Shown piece by piece: positions 48,740 through 61,900 of a DNA stretch of 64,000 bases (positions within the stretch are counted from its first letter, which is position 1; each line of letters opens with the position of its first letter). This DNA is from Eublepharis macularius (Eukaryota; Chordata; Lepidosauria; Squamata; Eublepharidae). The position numbers and the translations under genes are program-made. The stretch lies in contig NC_072790.1 of NCBI RefSeq assembly GCF_028583425.1, positions 62,706,052 through 62,770,051 of the forward strand, in the 5' to 3' direction. Under the pieces are notes generated by a model. The model was given only the letters and a program-made list of their open reading frames with translations. It did no database searches and was not told the origin of the DNA.

Positions 48740-51700
48740 AGTTCTGATACTATCTTAAAATGATGAGGAAATGTACATTGGGCAGGAGGATGGGGATTCT
48801 GAAAGACTTGCTGAGCCAAGCTGAACTTTCTGCCAGTATGTGGTAGCCCTGGAGGACTATGGAATCATTCTGATAACTAGAACTATCTACACTAAATTCA
48901 CGGAGACTGAAGCCTGGCTTAATCTATAATCTTATTAATGATATCAGCAACACATGCCCTTTAAGCAGCACTTCAGGGACAGGTTTATGTGGCCGCTGCG
49001 GTCCCCACCATTTTTCTGCTGTGAGGAGCATGTTTTCACGCCCCCTTGTGGAAGCAGCCAGAATGATTCAGATGTTTCTGTCTCTTTAGCCGAGCAGTGG
49101 TTTAGAGATTACATTTGGTAGATTCCAGCTCCACACCATGTCTACTCAAAGGCCAAATTCACAAACGAGTGTTCACCTGTTAGTGATTTTTGATAGAAAT
49201 AATGCTATAGATAATAACACTGCTTTCACAGCTGCTATATACTGCCAGATGTCTCCAGGCAATATACTATATTATCTCATATTTTCAAACAAAGCTGTCA
49301 TTTGAGATTTTAGTTTTCCATCTTCTTGGAAGTTGTGTGGCATGGTTGTTCCTTTGATTCCACACAGCAGTGAGAGCATCTAACAGTTCAATCCAAAGCA
49401 GAATTACAGCCCTCTAACTCCACTGAAATCAATGAGTTTAGAAGTGCGCAACTCTGTTTAGGATTGGACTGTAAGGTGGGATTGACAGATCCTATAGGAT
49501 GCTCCAGTGTTAGTGCTGCATCTTCTCATGTACTGAATGTACATGGGAAGACAGAACTGAATTTACTGCAATATGATTAGGCCCCATCCATCAGCCATGA
49601 CTAAAACCACGTTACCTGCTCTCCAATACATGTTCTCATGGCCTGATCCTCCACAGCTGATCCCTAGCACCATGTGGCTGCTCCCAACAGCATGTTTATT
49701 GCCCCAATTGCTACTTTTAATGAAGAGGCACAGCTGGGTGTATATATTTTAATTAATATATAAATAACAAAAATAAAATAAAATAGTGTGCTTTCGAAAG
49801 GGCTTGGTGTCACTGAGCTGGTGTGAAAACTTAACATGGGTAGAGTTGATATTTTTTATGCTCATTAGTTTTAAGGAAAAACTCCCCAACCACATGCTAA
49901 CAAAATGGCTAACAAAACTTGGCATTATGATTTCAATGCTAGCCAGGTCTGAACCAAAACTGCTTGAAATTATTTAGGGTTGCCAGCCACCTCCATTCTA
50001 CAGAGAAGCTTTTTGTGCATTTAAAAGCTGCATGACAGTTACAGATGTCAACTGTCAACTGCTGTGCTGGGGAAAGCTGCGAATTTGTCACACAAGAAAG
50101 AAGAAAAGTCTAGCCTTTACTCACATCGGCCTAGTTCATGCCAAATTGTAGCCTGCACAAGCTATAGTTTATGAAAGATAGCAGACTTTGCCTCCCAAAC
50201 ATTCATGCAGCCCACGAAGCACATTCTAAGTTATGTCCCTCACCTCCCCCCAGAATCACGGGATGCTTTCTTTAAAAGTTCCAGCTTGCACTGCTGCGGA
50301 AAAGCAGTCACATGCTGTCCAGTTGGTGTTGATCAGCTGCCCTAAGTGATAGCAGAAGGCACACCTGTTTGGAGTTTTTTATGCTCATTTCAGCTGTGGC
50401 AGTTACGCAGCAAATTCCTTCATTTTCTTGCAGCCTCTGCTGTAACTTTTCTCAGTCACTGGGCTGTCACTTTATTACCACATTCCTGAATGCACGAGGA
50501 ATTCATTAATGTATTACCAAAATTCCTGCTCTCTCTCTCATTCCCCCATCACTACCCTTTCCCTACCACGCTCATATTCTTGTATTTCTGTGGGCAGGAG
50601 GAAGATGTGCTATTCTATGTTCAGTAAAATTTGTACATAACACCAAACCCCAGTTGATGCAAATCAACTTCAAATGACCATTTTAGATTCTGAGTTGCCA
50701 GCTGATGAATAGCAAACCTCCTGTCAAAAGGATAGTTTTTGATTGTATATATTGTTCTTTTTTGCTATTGTACTTATGGTAGAAGCCATAAATTCTCCTG
50801 TCTCATGCTGAATATGATGAATTTTGACTCACCTCACGCCCCCTTCTGGCCCCAAGCCCCAGTTGTGATGCCGAGGCCTGCATCCCCCTGCTGTGCATTA
50901 AATCTGGCCCAAGGTGATACAAGAAAACTGTGGCCCACCAAGGAGAAAGACAGAGGTTGGAGGAAGGAAAAGAGAGACAATTCAGTCACGCTAGCTGGAA
51001 AAGATTAGGTAACCTCCAGAAAGAGAGTCTGCCTTGGCAGAAACTGCCACCCTGAGGTGATCAGATTAAAATCAAGGATTTCTAGTAAATTACATCACTG
51101 TAACTTTTGCCATAAAATATTCTCCTCTGGTACCGTTATTCCCCTAAAGAAACACTCACAGTTTAGTCCAAGCTAGCTCTAGGTTTAGTATTGTTTAGAT
51201 TCCGCCCTGGACCCAAGAATCACCACAGCAGTTAAAGGGCATTTTCTTTCTGTGCCTTATCCACGTGCCCTATAACTAGGTGGTGGCAGAATGTTCTCCT
51301 TAAGCATGTACATGAGCCTTCCCTCTCTAATACTCCCCCATCTTGTGCATTGTTCATGCCCAAATGGGTGGCACACTGCCTCTTTGTCCTTCTGCTCTAC
51401 ATTGGCATTTGTAGAATTCATGGAGAGCATTTAAGGGTAACATTTCCCAGCAGGTTTTCCTTTGGCATCAACCTGTATTAAAAACTGAGCCAACAGCTCT
51501 ATGAATAAGAATAGTGATATTGCAGAAGGGAGGTAGTTTCACGAAATAGTCTTTGAAAACCAACAGCAATACAGGCTTGTGTTTGGATCCAACGGAGTGT
51601 TTCCACAGACAGAAGCTGCTTGTATAGTTGCCTAACAACCTCCACAATTACTACTGTAGAGGACATTCTTAGGTAAAGGTGTATGTGCTGGATCTATTAT

Positions 51701-53990
51701 TCTGGAGGGATTTAACTAGGGGTATGCACTGAGAAAATTTCAGTTTAAGTTTTGGCTCCAGGACTTCCGAGAGAACTCTTTTCCATTATTGGTTTGTTCT
51801 GGGTAGATTGTTGGTGGTCTGGATCTATTTCTTTTGGGGTTTTTTTCATTTTCAAGAGTTTTGACCCGTTGTGTGGCACAAGGTGGGCTTGGTTGTACAT
51901 GCACACACGCACGCTGTTATTTTTAAGACAGGTTTAGGAAACTAGACGCCAGCTGTTTTTGCAATTAATGTCACCAAAATTACGCAGAATGCAGTTTTCT
52001 CTTCAAATCATTGACCTACCAAGTTTCAGCACATGCTCAACAATGGAGTTTGGTGTTATGGACCCTGAAGTATGCTTGGGGAAAGACATCCAGGAGAGTG
52101 TTAGGTGGCATGCATGTACACAATGTTCTTTTCAAGGGGGGTGGGGAACTGAGTTTTCTTTCATGTGTAACCGTCATGAGCCAGCCAGATGCTGGATACT
52201 TGACTCTGGACTAGTTTGTGGGCTCTGCTCCTGCCTTTGCCCTCTAGACTGTATCTCAGTGCCTCCCCGATGGAGCAAACGCATCAGCTCTGTCTTGAGC
52301 ATGAGAGTAACCAAACAAAACTGCAAATTCCTTACCAATCATTAATCCCCCTTCCTAGTCCAGAAACCCTTTGATCAAACGACTCATACACGAAACACAC
52401 ACACACACAAAAGGTGTCAGGGGGCCCACAGAATAGTGGAAAACTGGCTGAGAAAGTGGTGACAGTGGGGCAGTGCCCAAGCAGGAGAGCTCTCAATTGT
52501 CTACCAGTGCAGCGAGAGCTCCATCCTCAGCATCAATCTTGATCTTTAAACTCCAGAACGAAAAAGCCTGGAAAGAGCACTGAATCTATAGCTCTTCCCA
52601 AGTTTCAAAATTAAGACCAAAGTGTTCCCAGTAAAGACCTTCATTTCAGCATCAGATTTCTTGTCACAGTGGACTGGCTGTAACAGTGGAAAGATCTGCT
52701 AGAGCTGTGACTGGCACTTCTCTCCATGCCTCTGCCTCAGACCACCTGCTGTTCTTCCAACGTTTTTGACCAGAGTAGACCATGCAGACCACATTACCAT
52801 GATGCTTTGCATTTGGCCCTCAATCTATCTTGACTTCACACTGGGCCGTAATGTCGTTTCACATCATACCTAAAACGTGATAGAGCACTGGCAGAGAAAT
52901 GTTGGGTGGTGCTTCGGGGCCATCAAGAAGGGAGTCAGTGTTATATTTTTCTCATAGCCTCCTACATTGGTGATTCCTCTCCTTCCTAAAACAGTCCACC
53001 GCAGTGAGATTGGCAGTGTGGTGTGTGTAGTTGATTTGGGTTTTGTTGTTAAGGAAACAGGATGACCCTTTTTCTTTTCTCTACTTTTTACAAATAAAGA
53101 TGGGAGACCAGGCAGGTTACCCAGTCTCCATTTTCCAACTAAAACTGTTTGAGTTTGAAAGATGAAGGACAAAAACTGACGCCAAAGCCAAGGTCTCAAT
53201 AAAGAAAAAGAAGGCAGCCTAGCCATAGCAGACCAGTGCTTCCATGTAGAATATTGATCTGGAAAGACTTGGGTCTGCATGTGCGACTGTACACAGCGCC
53301 TACTACCTCCATGTCATTTAATGCTGGGTTAACAGTTTTAATCAGAAGAGCACAGAAAAGACAAAAGTGTTTCTGGGTACAATCAATAAAGTTCCTCTGG
53401 TGCTCCTGTGGCCTATAACCTTTGGAGGACTTTTTAGTCAAGTGGAGGCACCTAAGTGAAGGACAGTAGCAGCAGAAGGCCACTGAATTGGCAACCTGGT
53501 CCACACACGCCTGGTTCCCCCTCGGCACAGCTCTCCCTTAATAATTCTTTATTTTTTAAAATTTACATGAGGCTTTGCAGCTGAATACCAATGCCATTGG
53601 CCAGGAGGTGCCAGAGACAAAATGCACTTATGCGCTATGCATACATTTCCCTCCTACCAATGGAGTTATGCTATGTGAGGGCTCAGTCTCTCTCCTTGGG
53701 ATCCAATTGGTTGATTGTCATTAAAGAAAATGCTGCCACCTGCTGGACCAAGGCAATTGCCTCCCTGCACTGCTGTTGTGTGGTTAGAACTGAACTGAAA
53801 CACATACAGATTCTGGTGTGTGGAGGGGGAGGATTCCTTACAGCTTCAGTTCCTGACTTCATTCCCCTATTGTAGAAACCGCTTTAATGAACTGAACCAG
53901 CAATTTCTCTTTGTATTTTCTGCTGAGATCAACATGTATCCTGTGATATTTATGGTTCTTGCTAACTTCAGCTAGAACATATTTAGTGTG
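48740..53990. other. Spacer between GST copies 2 and 3, no gene seen
   Basis: Apart from the palindrome at 49.39 kb, a partial inverted-repeat relic near 51.58 kb (GGATCCAACGGAGTG) and short CA runs, nothing can be supported. The unseen non-coding first exon of GST copy 2 may lie in its left part. Confidence 0.4.
49388..49478. repeat. Palindromic MITE (AATCCTAAGCAGAGTTAC type)
   Basis: AGTTCAATCCAAAGCAGAAT pairs with AACTCTGTTTAGGATTGGAC around CCACTGAAATCAATGAG. Copies also at 8.02 and 23.21 kb. Confidence 0.65.
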
Positions 53991-53994
53991 GTTT

Positions 53995-54165
53995 ATTTAT
54001 TTACTTCATTTACACCTTCATTACACCCCAGCAAGGACCCAAATTGACTGAACATTGTTTTCCCCTCTGTAGTTTATCCTCAAAACAACCTTGTGAGGCC
54101 GGTTAACCTAAGTGTGTGTGATGGCGCAAGGATTTGGTCTACCTCTGACTCAGGCATCTTCCAGA
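53995..54165 (-). repeat. Decayed SINE (minus strand)
   Basis: TATCCTCAAAACAACCTTGT followed by GAGGCCGGTTAACCTAAG matches the body of the minus-strand tRNA-derived SINEs at 10.2 and 22.6 kb. The tRNA head is poorly kept. Confidence 0.5.
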
Positions 54166-54661
54166 CAGCAACTACAGAGAAAGACTTGCCTTTCACATTA
54201 GATTACATGTTGAAAAGAAACCTAGCACACTGCATACAGAGCTTGAAAATCGTGTCCAGGCATGGTGCTCAGGTATGCTTTTAGAAGGAATGTTTCAGGT
54301 GACAGCAAGGAGAGGATTGGCTGCTTGTTTCCAGTATTCTGATTGGTTGTTGCTGGTTTTGTTAGCATACAGATGGTATATCCCTGTTTGGATAGATCAC
54401 TAGCATGCAGTTTTTTGGGTTTTTTTAAAGTTCACTGCCTATCATGCACCAAAGCCAAAGGGTGAGGTTGAGGAGCAAATGGCACAGCCATTACAGACAA
54501 GTGGGAAGAAATTAGCTGTTTCAGAAAAGCATACTGGAGGAAAACAGGTTTCAGAAAAGAGGGGAGAAAAAACAAAGAAAAGCCAGGACAGCAAGGGACA
54601 TGCAATGAAGCTGCGAGGAACTGATGGGGGAAAAAACAACGGTTCTGAAATCAGAACATTA

Positions 54662-55531
54662 TTATTATTTTTTAAAGAATTTTTTATTGGATGGGTTTAC
54701 AAACATACATATAGAAATCATTATCATTATTCACCCCATTGTATTTTCCCCATCCTTCCCCCCCCCCTTTTCTGGTGACTCCCAGCAGTTTTCCATACCC
54801 AACTTAATCTAAAAAGTATATCATATAAATTCTTAAAGTCTATAATAATAATGTAATAATGTAATATATATCTATATTATACCTATCAAATCTCTTTAAT
54901 TATCTTAACAATCTACACTAACTATATTGCTTATCTTAGTTAAAAATATAAAAATTATGTAAGTAATAATAGGTACATATACTAACTAAAAAAAAACTAC
55001 ATATATATATATGTAACATACTATTCCTTACATACCAATTAACTATATTATCTATATTTCACATATACTCCCTATAACCTTATTACTCATAATTATACTC
55101 CCCTGTAAATATACTGTACTAATCCAATAAAATACAGTAAAATATACCCCTTTTTAACCTTAAGTAAGTTTCTATCTCCCCTACAAAGACCACAGTTTCC
55201 CCTTCATGTCCCACTTTTTCTCCACATATTTCTTAAATTTTTCCCAGCGTAATGTATAGTCCAATTCTTCTTGTTCTTTCAATTTCCTTGTTAATTTGTC
55301 CATTTCTGCCATATTCAAGACTTTCAGAATCCAGTCTTCCATAGATGGTATCTCCTTAGTCTTCCACATCTGTGCATAACACATTCTGGCCGCCGTAATC
55401 ATATAAAACACCATAACTCTGTCCATTTTATCAAAATCTTCTAGGTTCATACATAATAACAGCAATTCCGGGGTTTTATTAATATTCCTTTGTAAAATAT
55501 CTGACATAACTTTAACTATATCCCCAGAAAT
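54662..55531 (-). mobile_element. 5'-truncated L1 LINE with perfect 20-bp target duplication
   Basis: The minus strand encodes the end of an L1 ORF2 (55507-55181, 108 codons to its stop), with features of the L1 C-terminus such as ARMCYAQMWKTKEIPSMEDW and MAEMDKLTRKLKEQ. An AT-rich 3' UTR of about 520 bp follows. GTTCTGAAATCAGAACATTA is repeated exactly at 54642-54661 and 55532-55551. The open frame and perfect duplication suggest a young insertion. It lies in the spacer just past the 3' end of GST copy 3. Confidence 0.92.
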
Positions 55532-55879
55532 GTTCTGAAATCAGAACATTAAGGCTGTCTGGAACCAAGCTGGCAAGGTATTTTTTGCCCATCAAACTCA
55601 TGCAAGTTACCATTGGGAAGTATTATCTGTTGATGCCAGCTCAGACGCTACCCATAAGTTAATCCAATCATGCAGAAAATACCAGCACAGAAGAATGTTT
55701 GATTGTGTTTTGGTGTAGCAGCACATGGTTGCCGTGACTTCTGCTTCATAAATCTTGCTTTTTTGTTGTACACTGAACTCCACATTGTAGTTATTCTGGA
55801 AACTGTGCTTGTATAGTGGTAGCTTCTTAAAAGGCATTTGAAGGGAGTCCCAATTTTAGCATGTAGCCGTGGTCTTGAT

Positions 55880-55999
55880 TCAATAGAATATCTTAATGGC
55901 ATCAGCAAACTGTTTTTCATCCATTGGTGGTTTTCTGGCACTACCAGGTTGCAAGAATTTTTTGATCATAGGGATGTTGCTTATTCTTCCTTTGTAAAC
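55880..55999 (-). CDS. GSTA: GST copy 3, last coding exon
   Basis: 39 codons plus stop [33 protein letters not shown], ending KIFY. Confidence 0.92.
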   Translation of the reverse strand, partial: VYKGRISNIPMIKKFLQPGSARKPPMDEKQFADAIKIFY

Positions 56000-58900
56000 C
56001 TGGCCGGGGTTGGGGGTGGGGGGAGAGAAAGAGAAATATTGAAATAAGAAGCATTTTCTAGCAAGAAACAGTGCCATTCTCAGGAGTCACTTGTTTCCTG
56101 AAGAACTTAGAGTTAATATATACCCTGATAATCAATAACAAAACTTCTTGTGAGAAAAAAATTTGTCGTCCACTTAAAATCCCATTTATTTCAAGGATGC
56201 TCTTCAGGAAGTTAAGGTCACCATTTCTCCTTCACTGAAGCTCCTAATTATGTTTTAGGCATGTCTACAGTCCTTTCCCTTATGTCTTGCCCATTTTGTG
56301 AGAGTGGACCAAATAACCTTTCTCATTCAGAGACGAATGACGATTATATGATATCCAGATAAGGAATCTAGGAGGAAGGCTTTGCAACACTGTCCTAATT
56401 TCACCCGGATTAAAAAAATACATGGTCATGCTGGACAGACAGAAGGCCTTTGAAGAACTGGATAAAATTAAGAGATCAGGGTTGCTGTTGTTTTTTAAAA
56501 AAGAATTATCCATCCTTGTAGATAATCTTTCTAATGCTGGAGAGATACACCAAAGGAACTCTTAGCTTCTCAACCAATAAAATAATGAGGAAATGGCCTA
56601 AGGTGGTCCAGGCATGGGTGGGTTTAGTTGTGTCTCTCATCACCATTCACGATATCCAAGTATATGAGAATCACAGCAGGAATGGTTATGCTCAGGAAGA
56701 CGGCATCCGATCTACCTAGGTACAATGTGCAACATATCTGGTGCTGGGAAAATATATCTTTCAGCTGTAACAAAGCCTCAAGGGAGGTTGTGCAAACACA
56801 AGTATTGGCAACACTGATATTTATTGCACTTAAAACCCGATCTTTCAGTATATGAACTGGCATATCCTCACCCCAAATTTAAACTGGTTTAATAGTCACT
56901 CCCCTTCCTTAGACAACCCTGGAGCAGTGAATCTGGGACTCTATGAGGAAGTATCCTCAGTACCCCGATCAAACTACAGTTCCCAGTCATTATAATCAAA
57001 CAAATAGAAACCCTATGCACTTGAGGGAAAGTTAACCACAGATGGAATAAGTATTAGATATTTTAACACTCGCTTATTGTTTGTTATAGTACAACCATAT
57101 TTAGTGTTGTGCAATTTTGCAATGTTAACGAGGGAACTTGACATTAAAAACAAAAACAAAAAACAATCCTCTTATTTTTATTGTCAGAGATACCATCTAA
57201 ACACAATAAATAAAATCATTTTTCTAAACCATTATTTGATTTTAATATTCACAACTGGAAAGTAATCAAATACAGAAATTTTCTAACTGAGATTAGATTT
57301 TTAAAATTAATTTCTTTTCTGTTGTTGTTCCTTTGACCCAGCGGTCTCGAACAGTCGTTTAGAGTTTCTTTAGACAATTGATAAAAGTTACCCACGTAAT
57401 ATTAAAATTTATGCAGTTGTTTTAGGCATTTCTGTATTTGTACAACTGCAGCCAAAAATCGAGTGACCCTATATGTAACCTATCTTTCTTTATTGTTCAG
57501 TAGTCTAGAAGTCTCAGCAGTTGAAGAAGCAAAATCCTTACTAATTAGGGGGGAAATCAGCACCTGTCTAAATTTTAAATATTCAGGGCAACTCAAGAGT
57601 ACATGGTCAATAGATGTGATGCAATTAAGGTCACAATTACATAGTTTCTCTGAGTATAGAATACTAGCATATTTATCTGACAACACTGCAGACGGCAAAC
57701 CATTAAGACGTGCCGGCATAAAGGCATGTCTATATTTAGGAAATGTTAAATTACAGAAATATGTTGGAATACAAATTGGTAGGGGAATGCCAACTGCGAA
57801 GCTTGAGCAAACTCTTCTTGACCTTATTGATGTACTTTTATAATCCAGATCCAAATTCCTAGGCACATTAGCTTCTTATTTACCAATTTGTTTCAGTTGT
57901 TCCTATGATTGTCTAATTTAATAAGACCAAGAAAATTTAACTCTGGGTCTGACTGCAGGTTCTTTATCTTCAAATTAAATACCATTAAAATTAATTTAAT
58001 GAGGCACCCTGAACTATAATAGGACACACAGTAAATGAAATAGAAAAGAGTCCAGTTGCACCTTTAAGACTAACCAACTTTACTGTAGCATAAGCTTTCG
58101 AGAATCACAGTTCTCGTCAGAACTAGACATGAGCACGAACAGAAAAAAAAATCCAAACACCCTGTTCGTCATTTGGTACCATCCACGAACAACGAACAGT
58201 GAACATGGACGAACATGAACTGTTCCCGGATATGTTCGTTGTTCGTTGTTTGTGGGGGGCCAGAACCCTCCCACCCCAACCCTCCCACTTAGCTCCCCTC
58301 CCCTCAAACCCACTTACCTGGCCCTTTAACAATCCCTTTAAACTATCAGCTGGCAGGCAGCAGGGGGGATTCCCCCCTGCCAACTGCCAGCTGATAGTTT
58401 AAAGGGCCCTTTCCTGCCACATGCAAGGGGCAGGGCCCTTTAAACACCCCACAAACTGACCTTCCCAATATCCAATACCCACCAAATTTACAGGCAACAT
58501 AGTCCTCACTGTCCTCTGAAGACCCCCCAAGTTTCAGAGAGATTGCACCCCGGGAAAGGCATGATCCACAGGTCTCCCTGTTGGCTGTCATTTTCTCTTC
58601 ATAGCGGCAAAAATGGGACTCTCTGCTGGAAGTACTTTGAAGGGTTAAAACCAGAAGGAAAGCCAGAAGGAATTCAGACAGTCCTTCCTTGCCTCCGGTT
58701 GCCAAGGGATTGATTGCAGCAGGTGCCAGACTGTCTAGCTCGCAGAACAGCTGCCGAAGGCAACGAACAAGGCTTTTAACGACCACCTGTTCATTTAGGA
58801 TGGAGCCTCAGGAACAGCTTGTTTGAGAACAGCATATTAGGGTGTTCGTGGGTTTTTCCTGTTCGTAATGCTGTTCGTTCCCACATCTAGTCAGAACTGT

Positions 58901-61900
58901 GATTCTCAAAAGCTTATGCTACAGTAAAGTTGGTTAGTCTTAGAGGTGCTACTGGACTCTCTTCTATTTTGCTACTACAGACTAACACAGCTAACTCCTA
59001 TGGATCTATGACTGTAAATGAAGAGTAGTAATAGTGTGTGGTTTGGGGATCATGTTGACTGGAAGTTCTAAGGCCCCGTGAAGAACAAAAGCTCAAAATA
59101 CTGAAGACTTTTGCATAATGTTATTCTGATCCAGGACTCCACATATGAATATATGGACCTCTTCTGTTTGCAAGGGGTTTCATTCCTTTAAATAGGGGCA
59201 GCAAGCATGTTCCTATAAAAGAATATACACAGTGTCTACTGCCTCCATTCAATTGATGGTGCAGCCCTTGTCACCAAGTAAGTTATATGTATATGTAAGT
59301 TATATGTATATGAGATGCTTTTCTGATAAGAAGCCATGAGATTGACATGGATGATGATCATGTGATCCTGTGCTCTATAGATATACCACATCCTACTATA
59401 TAAAAGGCAAGTCATACTGGCGACTACTCACTTTTTATTCTCACGCAAGTACATTGCTGACAACTCTGGCCTTAAGGCCACTATGAAGTGCCTGCTTGAC
59501 GCTGGGAGGGGGACCACCGAATCAATAGCCTAAGCAGTCCTCTCTGTGCCTCCCCTCAACATCCTCCCACTCTGGCCTCCATGCCGCTGCAAAACGCCTG
59601 CTTGCTGCTGGGAGGAGTGCTCAGGTCATTGATTCACCAGGCCCCCTCGCAGAGGCAAGCAGGTGCTTCACAGCTGCCCCCACGCCAGAGTGGGAGGGCG
59701 CTGAGGGGAAGAAGAGCAGAATACAAATTAATCTCCGAGCATTGCTGGGAGGGGGCCCGCCGAATCGACAGCCTAAGCACTCCTCCCTGTGCCTCAACTG
59801 AGGGTCGCTGAGGAGAAAGCGGAAGCCCAGGTGGCACTGGACGCTTTTCTGTGCTTTCCTGGGAGGGGTACCTGCTGGATCCTGTGGAGTTTATTCTCCC
59901 CTCCCTAAAGAAGCTTTGCTGGAATCCTGAAGGCAGTTTCCTCAGAGCAGACTCTATTGTCCATGGACCAGCATGGCAAGTTTCTTCCCAATTCTGACAA
60001 AATCTTTACAAAAAACATTGTATACAAAGAAATCTTTCACCATTGATGACTGATTGTTATGTTTCATGAAAAAAAAATAACCAACAAGTTTTTTAGAGCT
60101 GGTTGTATTTTTTCACAAAACAGGCTTTGTTGCTAGTATACATATTTTCAGCACCCGCATACAAACTGTAAACCACATTCAAATTTAAAATCCTTCAGAA
60201 TCCATCTGGCATAAATCAGGAATGGTTCTATCTCCATAGTTGCATGAATAACTCAGGAAACTAAACACAGCATCAAACTTCTGGTGGCTTTGAAGGTAAT
60301 TGAAATAACTAGTGGCATGGTGCATTACTGATGGTGCATTACTGATTTCAGCTCTTTTGCTGTTTGGTCACTGGACGATCCTGACCAGCATTCAGTGAAC
60401 TTGAGCAAAGAATGCCCTATCTGCATCTTTTGCAACTTGTTAAAGGTTATTACATTACTTACCTTTAAAAGAGGGAATTTTGACAGAATATCAGGCTTGA
60501 CCTCTTCTTCGGTCATTAAAATAACTTCAAGCAATTGAACATCTGCCCTGCTGAATTTGTTTCCAACGAGATAATCCTGTCCATGATCTTTGAGGACCTA
60601 CAGAGCAGGAAACAGTTTAAGAGGTTCTCAATAGGATAAGAAATTAGTAAGGATTTGTAACACTGCTCTCATGGGTTGACTCTGCAGAAGACACTGCTCT
60701 TTGGTTATACCTCCTTCCAATCTACTACCTCTGAGAGTGAGATAATCCTGCTGTATCATTGCATTGAGAGTGATTGAGTGAGCTAATTGACCAATGGAAA
60801 GATGCAGAGCAGACTAATCTTTGCACAGAGGAGGATGTCTTCTGCATCTCTGAATGAGTCACTGATCTGTACTTGCCCCATTCCAGTGGGTCAACAGTGG
60901 GGAACACAGAGATCGCGGTCCCATACAGAAACACACAATGACAGCCAAAAAGGCTTGCTTTTAGACTGGAGTGTGCCTACAATTTTAATTCAACAACAAA
61001 ACACAATTTCCCGTGCAATAACAATGTCTCCCTATTTTATTTACAGTAGTTGCATAATTTAACATTATGATGATGACTAGTATGGAGTGGTAGCTGCATG
61101 AACCTTTGACAACTGTGTTCTTTGAGAAAGAGCTTGGAAACGGATACAATGGTGATCTGGACCTTCTGTTAGAATACTGATGTCACAGAATTATCAATGT
61201 ACACCTAAAGAATACACGCAAAGGTCTACTTGTAATCTGTGAACTACACAGTTTATTGGAACTAAATCTTGGACTATACCCAATTCCAGTTGGAACATAA
61301 GGCGAGCTTGAATGAAAGAATTAGTGTGTACATGGTGCTAGGAAGCATTTGCACTTTAATACCTGTTGCAATATTAATAGAGCACTTGAAGCACTGGACA
61401 CTTTATGTATTGACTTTGGAGTATATATGACGCCTGCAAAATAATTTTTCCTAGGACTGGTTACATGTGGTATAGCTTTCTGTTAAATTATGCAACTACT
61501 GTAAATAAAATAGGGAGACATTGTTATTGCACGGGAAATTGTGTTTTGTTGTTGCTATACTTACCGTGTTGCTCTATATTTTGTGCTAATTATACAATTT
61601 TAATTCAGCTATCAGAAGTTTCAGGAACACTAGATGAAGGAAGGGAATTCTGATATGCCATGGTGATGATTACAACTGGTTTTTACAAAGAGCAAGTGAG
61701 TTATATGTATCTAAGATGAGATTGAACTGAGGGATGGTGAACAGTTTGTCAAATACAGTGGAGCATAGGTGATCCCATCATCCAACCATGGCTGTAAACT
61801 AAGCAGCCTATTCCTTTCCTTTCCTTTATTTCCAAGCTTCTCCAGCCAAAGGTCTTCAGCATAAGTCATACCTTTTCAAAGACTGGAAAGTATCTGGTGG

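Noticed and set aside
57463-57843. 126-codon plus-strand frame
   Set aside because: It is the shadow of the minus-strand LINE ORF2 fragment on the other strand.
58346-58786. 146-codon minus-strand frame
   Set aside because: It lies within the hAT at 58124-58889 and has no similarity to hAT transposase.
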